Shown here piece by piece: positions 14,962 to 23,776 of a stretch of DNA of 64,000 bases. The first letter of the stretch is position 1. Every line of letters begins with the position of its first letter. Source of the stretch: a virus. A program made the translations under genes and the position numbers. The notes beneath the pieces are model-generated. The model was not told the DNA's origin, did no database searches, and saw only the letters and a list, made by a program, of their open reading frames with translations. The stretch covers positions 1 through 64,000 of IMG/VR virus record IMGVR_UViG_3300021976_000010; one strand, 5' to 3'.

Positions 14962-15843
14962 ATGAAACTCTGGGCCTTCAACGACTCTCACGACTGGGGA
15001 ACCCAACTCGCGAGAGCTGCGCAGGCCCGGGGCCATGACGCGCACCTCTTCGAGAACCCGCGCGAACCAGACACTGGCAACGTGTTCATGCACATGCACC
15101 ATCAACCGCAGGTGCGTCTGCTTCACAAGCGGTGCATGGCCATCATGGCGATGCGCCCCGAGCTGAACCTGATACCGTCGTACCGTGCGTCGTGTCTGTT
15201 TGACGACAAGCTGGAACAGGCAAGGCAGCTCGCTCGATGGATGCCACGTACTCACGTGTTCTATTCACCGGGCGCGGCCAAGCGGTGGCTCGACCGTGGA
15301 ATGACGATACCGTTCGTGTCCAAGAGCTCAGAGGGAGAGAACTCGCACAATGTCCGGATCATCGCCAACCTCGAAGACGCGTACAAGGAAGTCCGATACG
15401 CCTTCAGCGACATCGGCATCAAGTGCCGTCACCAGCAAACGCAGCGCGGTTATCTGCTCTGGCAATCACACGTTGACAGCGAAGCTGAATACCGCGTTAT
15501 CGCTGTTGGACGTCAGCGTCTTATCCTCAGGCGAGAAGGTGGCGACGATCGGTCTGTGGCACAAGGTCAAGGGCAGCTTAGACCTGTCCTGAGGCTCGAC
15601 GTCGACGATCACACCGTCGAGCTGTACGCTCTCGCGAACCGCTTCTTCACCGAGGAGGGCATCAAGTGGGGTGCCGTCGACATGGTGCGCGGACCAGACG
15701 GCGGTTGGTTCGTGACCGGCTTCACGGTGCGATGGACGATGCACCACTACTACGAGTGTCCGTTTCTGTTCGACGAGCAGAAGCGGTGCGGCAACGATAT
15801 CTGGAATGTCCTACTGGACGAAATCGAAGCAGGAGCTATCTGA
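14962..15843 (+). CDS. ATP-grasp-like ligase, 293 aa
   Basis: The layout suggests an ATP-grasp enzyme of the RimK/glutathione-synthetase type. An N-terminal lobe (MKLWAFNDSHDWGTQLA) is followed by a lysine-containing strand IPFVSKSSEGENSHNVRII at about 116-134, which fits the ATP-holding loop. The acidic strand WGAVDMVRGPDGGWFVTGFT at about 236-255 fits the Mg-binding region, though the usual E.N pair appears as GFT.R here. Such enzymes join a carboxylate to an amine or thiol. Its stop overlaps the methyltransferase start. The unusual metal site lowers certainty. Confidence 0.55.
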   Translation: MKLWAFNDSHDWGTQLARAAQARGHDAHLFENPREPDTGNVFMHMHHQPQVRLLHKRCMAIMAMRPELNLIPSYRASCLFDDKLEQARQLARWMPRTHVFYSPGAAKRWLDRGMTIPFVSKSSEGENSHNVRIIANLEDAYKEVRYAFSDIGIKCRHQQTQRGYLLWQSHVDSEAEYRVIAVGRQRLILRREGGDDRSVAQGQGQLRPVLRLDVDDHTVELYALANRFFTEEGIKWGAVDMVRGPDGGWFVTGFTVRWTMHHYYECPFLFDEQKRCGNDIWNVLLDEIEAGAI

Positions 15844-16433
15844 TGGACCACTTCTACACGACGATACCGGGCTGGGCGGCGTTCAAGCAGACGTATATCG
15901 ACGTCGTGCGTGCGGCCCGGGGCGGCGAGCACTTCGTCGAGATCGGATCGTGGGCGGGCCGCAGTGCTGCGCTGATGGGCGTGGAAATCCACAATAGCGG
16001 CAAGCACATCACGTTCGACTGCATCGATCCATGGCTTGACGGCGGTGTGGACCTGCGCGACACTCAGCATCAAAAGCTGCTCAACACCGAGCAGGTGCCG
16101 CTGTTCGAGCAGTTCAAGCGCAACGTCGCGCCTGTGCTGCATCTGATCAATCCGATCCAGATGATGTCGCTGAACGCGGTCCAACTTTACTCCCCCGCTT
16201 CAATCGACTTCATCATGATCGACGGTGACCACACCTACGAAGCCGTGCGCGATGACATCGCGGCCTTCCTGCCAAAGATGAAGAAGGGCGGCATCATGGC
16301 AGGCGACGACTATGGATGGCCGGGGGTGCAGCGGGCCGTTCACGAGGTATTCGGCCCGCGCGTGCAGGTATTCGGTAAGGGTCATCCGAAGAACTACCGT
16401 CTGGGATCGCAGCATTGGCTGGTGAAGTTATGA
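15843..16433 (+). CDS. Class I SAM-dependent methyltransferase (Methyltransf_24-like), 196 aa
   Basis: ATG 15843 overlaps the ATP-grasp stop. FVEIGSWAGRSAALMGVEI (about 30-48) is the SAM-binding GxGxxG-like motif I, and ITFDCIDPWLDGG follows as motif II. SIDFIMIDGDHTYEAVRDD, then FLPKMKKGGIMAGDDY (about 120-160) is the acidic loop and strand typical of Methyltransf_24 and related sugar or antibiotic O-methyltransferases. In this cassette a sugar or an attached group is the likely target rather than a DNA base, since no DNA-recognition domain is present. Confidence 0.8.
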   Translation: MDHFYTTIPGWAAFKQTYIDVVRAARGGEHFVEIGSWAGRSAALMGVEIHNSGKHITFDCIDPWLDGGVDLRDTQHQKLLNTEQVPLFEQFKRNVAPVLHLINPIQMMSLNAVQLYSPASIDFIMIDGDHTYEAVRDDIAAFLPKMKKGGIMAGDDYGWPGVQRAVHEVFGPRVQVFGKGHPKNYRLGSQHWLVKL

Positions 16434-17128
16434 TCGCGACAGCTATCATCACGGCACCGCGCCCGCGCAATACGCTGTACGAGTCCATTCAGTCGTGGCG
16501 TCACGACGGCGGCTTCACGGGACCGTTGCTCGTGTGCTCAGACGCGATGCCCGGTATTCGCGGCACGCTGCTGAGCGTGCACGAGAACGTTCCGGCGCTC
16601 GGCAACATGCGAAACTGGAAACTCGCTCTCAGTATGTTGGTCTCGCAGGGAGACGACGAGTGGCTGATGGTGTGCGAAGATGACATAGTCTGGGCCAAGG
16701 GCGCACGTGATGCTCTCGATCGGGAGTTGCCCGCACTCAAGGAGAGCGTGACATTCTCGAGGGCAGGCGGCCTGTCGTTGTATCTGCCTCGTCGCCACAC
16801 GAAGAAGATGATGAGACTGCGCCCGGGCTGGCATGGCAGCGGGCTTCAGCAGGCTCACAAGACATGGGGCGCGCAGTGCATGGTGTTCTCGCGCGGGCAG
16901 GCGCTGGAGTTGCTCGGTGACCTGAAGTTCGGAGAGCTCACGAGCGATCTCACTCGCGACAAGAACATCGACGCGGTGTTCGGGCGCTGTATCAACGCGC
17001 GCGGCAAGGAAATCCTGTATCGGGTCCCCTGCCTCGTGAACCACACGCTGGGCGACGGCAACTCGTCGCTGGGCTACAGTGCGGACAGGCCGGACCTGCG
17101 CACTGACTACTGGACGGGGCGCGCATGA
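16430..17128 (+). CDS. GT-A-type glycosyltransferase, 232 aa
   Basis: ATG 16430 overlaps the preceding stop. The N-terminus IATAIITAPRPRNTLYESIQ is a nucleotide-sugar-binding strand-helix, and LMVCEDDIVW at about 83-92 supplies an acidic EDD metal-binding motif in place of DxD. HGSGLQQAHKTWGAQCMVFS forms the acceptor-side loop. The pattern fits phage GT2/GT25-like transferases. It lies second among the sugar genes in a tightly overlapping cassette. The donor and acceptor cannot be read from sequence. Confidence 0.7.
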   Translation: MIATAIITAPRPRNTLYESIQSWRHDGGFTGPLLVCSDAMPGIRGTLLSVHENVPALGNMRNWKLALSMLVSQGDDEWLMVCEDDIVWAKGARDALDRELPALKESVTFSRAGGLSLYLPRRHTKKMMRLRPGWHGSGLQQAHKTWGAQCMVFSRGQALELLGDLKFGELTSDLTRDKNIDAVFGRCINARGKEILYRVPCLVNHTLGDGNSSLGYSADRPDLRTDYWTGRA

Positions 17129-17853
17129 AACAGGTAACGCTGGTCTACGCCTTCTACGACAATGAAGAGATGCTTCTCCGTCATCTGGCGGAGTGGCATG
17201 AGTATTCATCGTTTGTGAAGACGCTCATCAAGATCATCATCGTGGATGACGCCAGTCCCAACGTGGTCGCGTCGGAGGTGGTCAACTTCTTTGGCTACAC
17301 GGGCGTCGATATTGCGGTGTATCGCGTGCAGAAGGACATCCCGTGGAATCAGGACGGGGCGCGCAATCTGGCGATGCAGGAGGCGCAGACTGAGTGGGTA
17401 TACATGACCGACATGGACCATCTTGTTCCAAGTGATCAGGTTGGTCGCATGCTGGGCTTCGTCGAGTACTGTGCGGTGACTGGTCACTACTACATGCCGG
17501 ATCAGCGCCTGACCAGCGGCGAGAGTGTGCACAGGCCACACCCGAATTCGTTCTTGATGCGAGTCGATGATTTCTGGGCGATGGGTGGGTATGACGAAGA
17601 CTTCGCAGGCTGGTACGGCTCAGACGGTAACTTCCGCAAGTGTGCGCGTGGCGCTGGCCTTGTCGAGCTGCCCATCGACGCATTCTACACCACGGTCTTC
17701 CGTTCGGAGGACATATTCGACGCGAACACCAAGCTCTCTCGCAAGGAGGGCTCGTTCTACGCGCCGCTGAACCAGAAGCTGAACGCCAAGCGCAAGGGGC
17801 CGCCGTACAAGGCGGTCAATCCTGTTCGCTTCGAATGGAAGAGGGAGCTATGA
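17125..17853 (+). CDS. GT2-family glycosyltransferase, 242 aa
   Basis: Starting in an ATGA overlap, the protein has IIIVDDASP at about 38-46, NQDGARNLAMQEA at 74-86 and TDMDH at 95-99 (the DxD metal site). GGYDEDFAGWYGSDGNF follows around 152-168, the GGxDE.F..W...D pattern of GT2 and GalNAc-transferase-like enzymes. It would transfer a sugar from an activated nucleotide donor. A C-terminal basic tail completes it. No membrane anchor is present, so it acts in the cytoplasm. Confidence 0.8.
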   Translation: MKQVTLVYAFYDNEEMLLRHLAEWHEYSSFVKTLIKIIIVDDASPNVVASEVVNFFGYTGVDIAVYRVQKDIPWNQDGARNLAMQEAQTEWVYMTDMDHLVPSDQVGRMLGFVEYCAVTGHYYMPDQRLTSGESVHRPHPNSFLMRVDDFWAMGGYDEDFAGWYGSDGNFRKCARGAGLVELPIDAFYTTVFRSEDIFDANTKLSRKEGSFYAPLNQKLNAKRKGPPYKAVNPVRFEWKREL

Positions 17854-18593
17854 GAACGCACATCGTCCTGTGGAAGTGGGGACAGGACAATATGATCGGT
17901 GACAGGCGCTACACGTACGAGCACGTCAACGTCATGAACGCCATGCTCCTTCGCAACACCGCGACGATGCAGCGCTCCCCCGTTCGTGTGGTCTGCGTGA
18001 CCGATGAACCGGGCGGTATCGACTGTGATACCTTCAGACTTTGGAGGGACGGCGATAATCTGGTGAACGCGACGAAGCCGACACTACCCTCGTGCTATCG
18101 CCGGCTGAAGCTCTACGACAGGGCCACTCAGCGGGACATGGGCATTGAAGCGGGGGACCGTGTCGTCAGTCTGGACCTCGACACTATCGTGTGCGGGGAC
18201 ATGCGCAGGATACTCGAGACGCAGGGCAGGTTCGTCGGGTGGAAGCTCGCAGGCACCTACCATCCCGAGGTTTACAACGGTTCGTTCCAGATGTTTACCG
18301 CTGGTGACCTCCAGCACATCTGGTCGAGCTTCGATCCGCAGACGTCGCCGCTCGCGGCGAAGCAGGATGGATGGCTGGGTTCTGATCAGGCGTGGCTCTC
18401 CATGAATCTGGTGGGCAAGGAGGGGAGCGTCGACGTGCCCTTTCCCGAGTTCGCGTCATACCCGCTGCATCTACGGATCAGCAGGGCTTTCACCGGCAAG
18501 CATCGGCTTGTCTTCTTTCACGGCCGCGTCAAGCCGTGGTCCACGCAGGCACAGGCTGACTCATCGTGGGTTCAGCGATATTGGAGACAGTGA
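17850..18593 (+). CDS. GT8-like glycosyltransferase, 247 aa
   Basis: ATG 17850 follows GAGGGAG. RVVCVTDEPGGID near residue 46 and the central VVSLDLDTIVCGD at about 104-116 carry the DxD of GT8-type glycosyltransferases. KLAGTYHPEVYNGSFQMFT is the conserved substrate loop and FFHGRVKPW near the end is the matching C-terminal H..G..KPW motif. It is the last gene of the ATP-grasp/methyltransferase/glycosyltransferase cassette and its stop abuts the protease start. Confidence 0.8.
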   Translation: MRTHIVLWKWGQDNMIGDRRYTYEHVNVMNAMLLRNTATMQRSPVRVVCVTDEPGGIDCDTFRLWRDGDNLVNATKPTLPSCYRRLKLYDRATQRDMGIEAGDRVVSLDLDTIVCGDMRRILETQGRFVGWKLAGTYHPEVYNGSFQMFTAGDLQHIWSSFDPQTSPLAAKQDGWLGSDQAWLSMNLVGKEGSVDVPFPEFASYPLHLRISRAFTGKHRLVFFHGRVKPWSTQAQADSSWVQRYWRQ

Positions 18594-20008
18594 TGTTCCA
18601 CTTTACAGACATGGTCATGGAGCTCGACGACGGGGCCAAGGTGCGCAAGACACAGGACGGGTATCTCGCGGCAATGCCGCGCGTTGCCCGCACCGGCATC
18701 CAGCTCTATCGCGGCTCCGAGCTCGGCATCAAGGACAAGGACATTGTCCGTATCTACCGCGCCCCGGAGGAGGTGTTCAAGGCTGATGCGATGAAGTCGT
18801 TCGCGGGCAAGCCTTTCACCGACGACCATCCGAAGAAGCCCGTGGACTCGAAGAGCTGGAAGGATGTCAGTCGCGGCATTGCTGGCGAAGACGTGCTTCG
18901 AGATGGTGAGTACGTGCGAGTTCCCATGGTTCTCATGGACGCTGGCATGGTGCGCAAGGTCGAGGGCGGCAAGATCCAGCTCTCGGCGGGCTACACTTGC
19001 GACATCGCGTGGGGCGAGGGCACCACGCCGACGGGCGAGACCTATGACGGCCGTCAGATCGACATTCGCGTGAATCACATCGCGGTCGTGGATCAGGCGC
19101 GCGGGGGCAGGGTACTGTCCATCGGTGACGCAGCAAAAGTTTCCAACGCCATCATGCTTGGCGTGAAAGCAATTCGGGCGGGAGAGGTCAACGACCTTGA
19201 CCCTCTCGACGGAGGGGCGGGCGCGGTGTGCCTGCTCGACACGGACTACCCGTTCTTGAAGGATGGGAAAGTGCATACTCGCGCTCTGCGGGATGCGAGG
19301 ACGGCAGCACTAGCAGCGGATGACACGAGCGGCCTGCTCGCCATCGACATGCTGTTGGAGTTGATTTCTGACAATGGCAACCAACGGAGAAAACCTGCCA
19401 TGAAGACGATGATTGTTGACGGTATCACCTGCGAAATGTCCGACACCGCCGTCGAGGTGGTGACCCGGGCACTCGCCAAGGCCGCCGACGCCTTCAACTT
19501 CGAAAAGAAGAAGGGCGAGGAGGAGGAAGAGAAAAAGAAGAAGGTCGAAAAGGACAGCGGCGAGGCGATCGCCAAGCTGACCACCGAGAATGCGACCAAG
19601 GATGCGGAGATCGCAACCCTGAAGTCGCAGCTCAAGGATTCGGCCCTCACGCCGGACAAGCTGGACGCGATGGTCAAGGATCGTCAGATCGTGGCCGACA
19701 AGGCGAAGGCCCTGCTTTCGACCGTTGTGGTCGATGGCAAGACCGTCGACGAGGTGATGCGTCAGGTGGTCGACGCCAAGCTCGGCGCCGTTGCCAAGGA
19801 CTGGAAGCCGGAGCAGGTGAAGGTGTCGTTCGACACCCTGACCGCTGGCGTGCAGGCCAAGGACAGCTCGGGCTTTGACGCTACCGCCCGCGCGTTCTCC
19901 ACGCCGCCGATCGGTGATGCGGCTGCGCAGTCCGAAAAGCGGTACGACAGCTATGACGCCAAGATCTCCAACGCTTGGAAGACCCCCGAGCCGGCGACTC
20001 GTCAGTAA
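18593..20008 (+). CDS. DUF2213-type prohead protease with scaffold-like C-terminus
   Basis: The 471-residue protein begins with a DUF2213 domain: QLYRGSELGIKDKDIVRIYR, SFAGKPFTDDHP at about 69-80 and LSAGYTCDIAWGEGTTPTG, ending in IRVNHIAVVDQARGG. This family is thought to be a capsid maturation protease. After about residue 270, a lysine/glutamate-rich coiled coil (KKKGEEEEEKKKKVEK) and helical repeats look like a scaffold region, so one protein may supply both roles. ATG 18593 follows GGAG. The position just before the capsid genes agrees. Confidence 0.8.
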   Translation: MFHFTDMVMELDDGAKVRKTQDGYLAAMPRVARTGIQLYRGSELGIKDKDIVRIYRAPEEVFKADAMKSFAGKPFTDDHPKKPVDSKSWKDVSRGIAGEDVLRDGEYVRVPMVLMDAGMVRKVEGGKIQLSAGYTCDIAWGEGTTPTGETYDGRQIDIRVNHIAVVDQARGGRVLSIGDAAKVSNAIMLGVKAIRAGEVNDLDPLDGGAGAVCLLDTDYPFLKDGKVHTRALRDARTAALAADDTSGLLAIDMLLELISDNGNQRRKPAMKTMIVDGITCEMSDTAVEVVTRALAKAADAFNFEKKKGEEEEEKKKKVEKDSGEAIAKLTTENATKDAEIATLKSQLKDSALTPDKLDAMVKDRQIVADKAKALLSTVVVDGKTVDEVMRQVVDAKLGAVAKDWKPEQVKVSFDTLTAGVQAKDSSGFDATARAFSTPPIGDAAAQSEKRYDSYDAKISNAWKTPEPATRQ

Positions 20009-20016
20009 CACCCGGG

Positions 20017-20037
20017 CGCGCGGGCAGGCCCCGCGCG
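20017..20037 (+). terminator. GC hairpin after the protease gene
   Basis: CGCGCGGG (20017-20024) pairs with CCCGCGCG (20030-20037) across a five-base loop. It has no U-tract and may attenuate transcription or shield the upstream mRNA end rather than terminate. Confidence 0.35.
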
Positions 20038-20102
20038 TTCGACCATCGTTTGCCTAACGGCACAGACTATCATCTTCAACATAGCCACAAGGGAAAACTT
20101 CA

Positions 20103-20561
20103 ATGGCTGTTCAGACTTCCTACTCCGAGCGCATGTCGCCTCCCGGTCCGGGCACGATCAGCGGCTCGGATTTCGACACTGTCACCGGTCTCTGCGAAAC
20201 CGCTTCCCCGGGCATTCCGTTCGGTCGCGCTGTCTCGCAGGGCACGCTGTCCGACAAGGGCGTCGTGCTCGGTGGCACCGCAGCCGCGTTCCGTGGCGTC
20301 TCCGTGCGTGACATCACGCTCGGTGCCGAACAGGACGCGTATCTGCCGCCGAACAACGTCGGCATTCTGAAGAAGGGTGAAGTTTGGCTGGAGCCGTCTG
20401 TCGCGGTTGCCGCCAACGACATCGTTCACTTTGACACTGCGACCGGTATCTTCAAGATCTCGGGCGGCATTCTTGTCAAGGGCGCGCGGTGGGTCACCTC
20501 GTGCGGCGTCGGCGGGCGCGCAATCGCCTACTTCGCCGGCTACGACCGCAACGCTACCTAA
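20103..20561 (+). CDS. Putative head decoration protein, 152 aa
   Basis: AGGGAAAAC precedes ATG 20103. The small beta-rich protein (GLCETASPGIPFGRAVSQG, GVSVRDITLGAEQD, VGILKKGEVWLEPS, VAANDIVHFDTATG) resembles capsid cement/decoration proteins that lie between protease and major capsid genes and bind the shell surface. High glycine and valine content and lack of charge clusters agree. The call is by pattern and position. Confidence 0.65.
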   Translation: MAVQTSYSERMSPPGPGTISGSDFDTVTGLCETASPGIPFGRAVSQGTLSDKGVVLGGTAAAFRGVSVRDITLGAEQDAYLPPNNVGILKKGEVWLEPSVAVAANDIVHFDTATGIFKISGGILVKGARWVTSCGVGGRAIAYFAGYDRNAT

Positions 20562-20569
20562 CACCTGAC

Positions 20570-20587
20570 GCGGTCCCACGGGGCCGC
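20570..20587 (+). terminator. Short hairpin between decoration and capsid genes
   Basis: GCGGTCC (20570-20576) and GGGCCGC (20581-20587) pair with one wobble and a four-base loop. There is no U-run. It may tune relative expression of the two head proteins by protecting mRNA ends. Confidence 0.3.
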
Positions 20588-20641
20588 GCCAGTCTACCGC
20601 GTTTCCCCTTCAACTCCAACCTCACATGAGGAAGACAAACT

Positions 20642-21601
20642 ATGCGACGTCATATGGTCACTGACCAGCAGGCCATGGGATTTCTCGTTTCCCAGACTGC
20701 TCACATCGAGAGTCAGGTCGTCGAGATCCAGTATCCCGACATCCAGTACCCTGCTCTCATCCCGGTGGATACCTCCGCCAACGAGTGGGCCAAGTCCGTC
20801 TCTTACTACTCGCTGGACAAGGTCGGCAAGGCGAACTGGTTCCACCACACCGCCAAGGACATCCACATCGCCGACGTCGAGCGTGCACAGCACGAAGTCG
20901 GCGTCGAGATGGCCGACATCGGCTATCGCTGGACGCTCGAAGAGCTGGGTCAGGCGATGATGATCCCGGGTATGAACCTGTCCGCCGATCGGGCAGGTGC
21001 GGCCCGCCGTGCCTACGAAGAGTTCGTCGATGACGTGGCTCTTCGCGGCAAGGCGGAGAAGTCGATCTACGGGATCATGAACTATCCCGGGATCACCGCT
21101 GTCCTTGCGTCCAACGTCGGTGGCAACACCACGTGGGATGCCAAGACCGCGGACGAGATCCTCAAGGATGTCAACGATGCACTGACTGGCATGTACGTCA
21201 GCTCGCTCACGGTCGAGATCGCGGATACGATCTTGCTGCCCGTCGGCGCAATGACCATCATCGCCACGAAGCGCATTCCCGACACCACGATGACCGTTCT
21301 CCAGTTCTTGCTGGCGAACAACGTCTACTCGCACCAGACCGGTCGTCCGCTCACCATCCGCACTCTTCGCGGCTTGGAGACGGCAGGCCAGAACGGTTCG
21401 GGCCGCATGATCGCGTATCGTCGGGACCCGCAGGTCCTGAAGATGCACATCCCGATGACTCACAGGTTCCTGCCCGTCTGGCAGACCGGCCCGTTGGTCT
21501 TCGACGTTCCCGGCATCTTCCGTCTCGCTGGACTGGAAGTTCGGCGCCCGGGTGCGGTACGCTACGTCGACGGCATCCTCACTTCGGATGAGCTGTCGTA
21601 A
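20642..21601 (+). CDS. Major capsid protein (DUF2184-like), 319 aa
   Basis: TGAGGAAG precedes ATG 20642. The sequence VDTSANEWAKSVSYYSLDK, MADIGYRWTLEELGQAMMIPG, ARRAYEEFVDDVALRGKAEK and YGIMNYPGITAV matches what I recall of DUF2184 major capsid proteins with the HK97-like fold; the G..K..GI.NYPG segment is typical. It contains three or four long beta segments with a spine helix. It lies after the protease and decoration genes and is followed by the strongest intrinsic terminator in the operon, as expected for the most abundant product. Confidence 0.88.
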   Translation: MRRHMVTDQQAMGFLVSQTAHIESQVVEIQYPDIQYPALIPVDTSANEWAKSVSYYSLDKVGKANWFHHTAKDIHIADVERAQHEVGVEMADIGYRWTLEELGQAMMIPGMNLSADRAGAARRAYEEFVDDVALRGKAEKSIYGIMNYPGITAVLASNVGGNTTWDAKTADEILKDVNDALTGMYVSSLTVEIADTILLPVGAMTIIATKRIPDTTMTVLQFLLANNVYSHQTGRPLTIRTLRGLETAGQNGSGRMIAYRRDPQVLKMHIPMTHRFLPVWQTGPLVFDVPGIFRLAGLEVRRPGAVRYVDGILTSDELS

Positions 21602-21626
21602 AGCGTCCCTCGTAGCGTAACGCGGG

Positions 21627-21666
21627 CAGGCCGCTGGAGTGACACCCTCCGGCGGCCTGTTTCTTC
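21627..21666 (+). terminator. Intrinsic terminator after the major capsid gene
   Basis: CAGGCCGCTGGAG (21627-21639) pairs with CTCCGGCGGCCTG (21647-21659) over 13 base pairs with one wobble and a seven-base loop, followed at once by TTTCTTC. It probably makes an abundant capsid transcript end here while part of the polymerase, perhaps helped by the phage NusG-like factor, reads on. Confidence 0.75.
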
Positions 21667-21687
21667 AATGGTGTCTGGGATAGGACA

Positions 21688-22296
21688 ATGGAAACCATGC
21701 GAGTAGACCTTATCAATCTCGGCAACGGCCCGCGCGTATTCTATGATCGCAGGAACCTGCCCGTGCTTGTCGGCATTGGCAAGATCGTGGCGGCAGACAT
21801 GGGCGACGAGGTACTCAAGTCACTTCGTGCACCCGGCGAGACTGTCATGGTCGCGGGAGCCGGCGAAGGCAAGATTCCGCAGCCCGTTCAGGAGGTCGTC
21901 AATCTCTTGGCAGTGCTGGCCTTCGAAGAGTACGACACGCTCCTGCGCAGGTTCCTCGCCATCGTGCCGACAAACGATAGCACAAAGATACGGCCCCATC
22001 GTCAGCAGATGCGCGTCGCTCTCACCAATTATGTTGAAGACTTCGTGCGACACGCCGCGCGCAAGGAAGTCCGCGACGACGTCGATCCGGCTCAGCTCGA
22101 GCGAGAGCAGGCTGAAGAAAAGGCGCGTCAGACTCCTCCTCCGCCCGTGCACGAGCCGGCTCCCCCGCCTCCTCCTCAGCACGCGCTGAAGGTGGCGCAG
22201 GCGGCACGCCAGCCCGTGGCCGCGCCCGCGACCGCGCCTGTGCCTGCACGCGCGCCCGCGCGCACGAAGACCGCCCGCAACAAGTCCCGCCGATAA
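21688..22296 (+). CDS. Hypothetical head-region protein with Pro/Ala-rich tail, 202 aa
   Basis: ATG 21688 (or 21697) starts a protein with a beta-rich, proline-poor N-terminal half (VFYDRRNLPVLVGIGK, then helical LAVLAFEEYDTLLRRFL). It ends in a long low-complexity tail of proline, alanine and basic residues from about 145. The tail resembles disordered linkers on capsid-vertex or neck proteins. It is the first gene after the capsid terminator. Function is unknown; a head-completion role is inferred from order. Confidence 0.65.
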   Translation: METMRVDLINLGNGPRVFYDRRNLPVLVGIGKIVAADMGDEVLKSLRAPGETVMVAGAGEGKIPQPVQEVVNLLAVLAFEEYDTLLRRFLAIVPTNDSTKIRPHRQQMRVALTNYVEDFVRHAARKEVRDDVDPAQLEREQAEEKARQTPPPPVHEPAPPPPPQHALKVAQAARQPVAAPATAPVPARAPARTKTARNKSRR

Positions 22297-22307
22297 GGAC
22301 TCGATCC

Positions 22308-22694
22308 ATGGCATATGTCGTTCCAACGCTCGAGATATTCCGGGCGAGATTCCCCATCTTCGCCGACAAGGAAGACGCGGTGATCCAGATGATCATCGCT
22401 GAAGCCGCGAGCCGGATCGGTGAGACATGGATCGAGGCCGACTATCAGCCGGCGATTCTGTACCTGTCTGCACACATGCTGGCCACGGACAACAGTGGGG
22501 CGGGGGAGGCGGTGAACGTCGGTGACGGTGCCAACGGTGTCACGGCTGAGTCATTTGGTGGTATGTCCATCACGTATGGCAAGGCGTCATCTTCATCGTC
22601 GAGCGAGCTGGAAGCCGAGTACGGGCGAACCAGCTATGGTCGGCGGTTTCTCGGTCTACTCCGGGCCAACTTCCCCGCAATCGTGAGCATCTAG
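22308..22694 (+). CDS. Head-tail connector (DUF4054-like), 128 aa
   Basis: ATG 22308 begins a helical protein: LEIFRARFPIFADKEDAV, then AEAASRIGETW, YLSAHMLATDNS, a glycine-rich turn and YGRTSYGRRFLGLLRANFPA. This FP.F.D....I......W....A..YLAAH.LA...YG..F..L pattern fits the DUF4054/connector adaptors that dock on the portal. The length is typical for adaptor proteins. Confidence 0.75.
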   Translation: MAYVVPTLEIFRARFPIFADKEDAVIQMIIAEAASRIGETWIEADYQPAILYLSAHMLATDNSGAGEAVNVGDGANGVTAESFGGMSITYGKASSSSSSELEAEYGRTSYGRRFLGLLRANFPAIVSI

Positions 22695-22696
22695 CC

Positions 22697-23041
22697 ATGG
22701 ACTACAATCGATCGCGGCAGGTGTGGCACGGTCACATCGCCAAGTGGGGCAGGGGCGTCAACAACGGACTCCTCGTTCGCAACGGAACTCCGCGCCCCGC
22801 GACGATGGCGATGCTGGAGTACACGCCGAAAGAGCGCGGCCTGTTCGCAGACGGTGCCGTTCGCTTCTGGGTATCCGCACTGCACATCTACAATGTCGAG
22901 GCCAATTGGCCGGACAACGAGCTCGACGTTGTTGAATTCAGGCAGCGTCGATATCGCATTCTGCGCCCGCCGTCGGGACAGCAGCCAGACGGCTCGTGGA
23001 TCGCGTTCGATCTGTCCTGTATGTTCTACGAGAGGGTGTGA
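22697..23041 (+). CDS. Putative head-completion (stopper-like) protein, 114 aa
   Basis: ATG 22697 lies two bases after the connector stop. The protein is beta-rich: LLVRNGTPRPATMAMLEYTPKER, RFWVSALHIYN, then ELDVVEFRQRRYRILRPPSG and a terminal FDLSCMFYERV. The RYRI..P......G..IA....C..YERV ending resembles head-tail joining proteins that follow connectors. The assignment is mainly positional. Confidence 0.6.
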   Translation: MDYNRSRQVWHGHIAKWGRGVNNGLLVRNGTPRPATMAMLEYTPKERGLFADGAVRFWVSALHIYNVEANWPDNELDVVEFRQRRYRILRPPSGQQPDGSWIAFDLSCMFYERV

Positions 23042-23766
23042 TGGCCTTCGCACCGAATATGGACATGCGGGTTACGGGTGTGAAGTGGACAAAGAACAAA
23101 GACATTCTGTTTCTTCGCGCCACGTGGGATATCAGTTCTAGGGATCCGCTTGCGCCCAAAGGCATCGCCAAGATTGCGGGCCTGCCATCCGTGTTCATGT
23201 CTGGTCTCGGCCCCCCAAATGCCACTCGTGGCAACATGTTTCTGGGGCCGTATCAAAAGGGCGACCCAGATAGTTCCACCATCGTGGCGAATACCACCGA
23301 ACCGATCAGCGACAAAGCCATGCAGAAGTTTCTGTACTGGACGAAGGCCCCTCCGTTCTTTTCCCGGGCTTACTCCACTGTCAATCACCACTCGGTGTTG
23401 ACAATCAACATAGGGAAGCTGAGGAAGTACGTGGTGAAGGAGGCACTGGACGCTAATCCAAATGCCACACCTCCGACGAGCGCCACGTTCGTGGTCACCG
23501 GCCTCGCGTATTTCAACATCGAGCCGTTCTCGGTCTCGGGATGGGAGCTTGCGGCTTGGGTCACTGGACGCAGGACGTTCCCGATCAATGAGTACACGCT
23601 CTATCCTAAGTGGGACTGGGTAGAGCCGCCCCCGGGGCCGCAGCAGTCTCCGGGCACGACACCTGATGCCGTCCAGTTCTTCTTTAATCCGACGTCGATC
23701 GTTCCGAAGGTTCAGGTCAAGTTGGTATTTGACCCCGTCAAGGTCACTATCACCAAAATCGGTTAG
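23041..23766 (+). CDS. Hypothetical neck/tail protein, 241 aa
   Basis: ATG 23041 directly follows the previous stop base. It is a beta-rich protein with many prolines and aromatics and no membrane segment (SRDPLAPKGIAKIAGLPSVF, EPISDKAMQKFLYWTKAPPFF, EYTLYPKWDWVEPPPGPQQ). Such proteins between head-completion and tail-terminator genes are usually virion neck parts, but I recognise no domain. Confidence 0.6.
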   Translation: MAFAPNMDMRVTGVKWTKNKDILFLRATWDISSRDPLAPKGIAKIAGLPSVFMSGLGPPNATRGNMFLGPYQKGDPDSSTIVANTTEPISDKAMQKFLYWTKAPPFFSRAYSTVNHHSVLTINIGKLRKYVVKEALDANPNATPPTSATFVVTGLAYFNIEPFSVSGWELAAWVTGRRTFPINEYTLYPKWDWVEPPPGPQQSPGTTPDAVQFFFNPTSIVPKVQVKLVFDPVKVTITKIG

Positions 23767-23776
23767 GAAACGCAAC

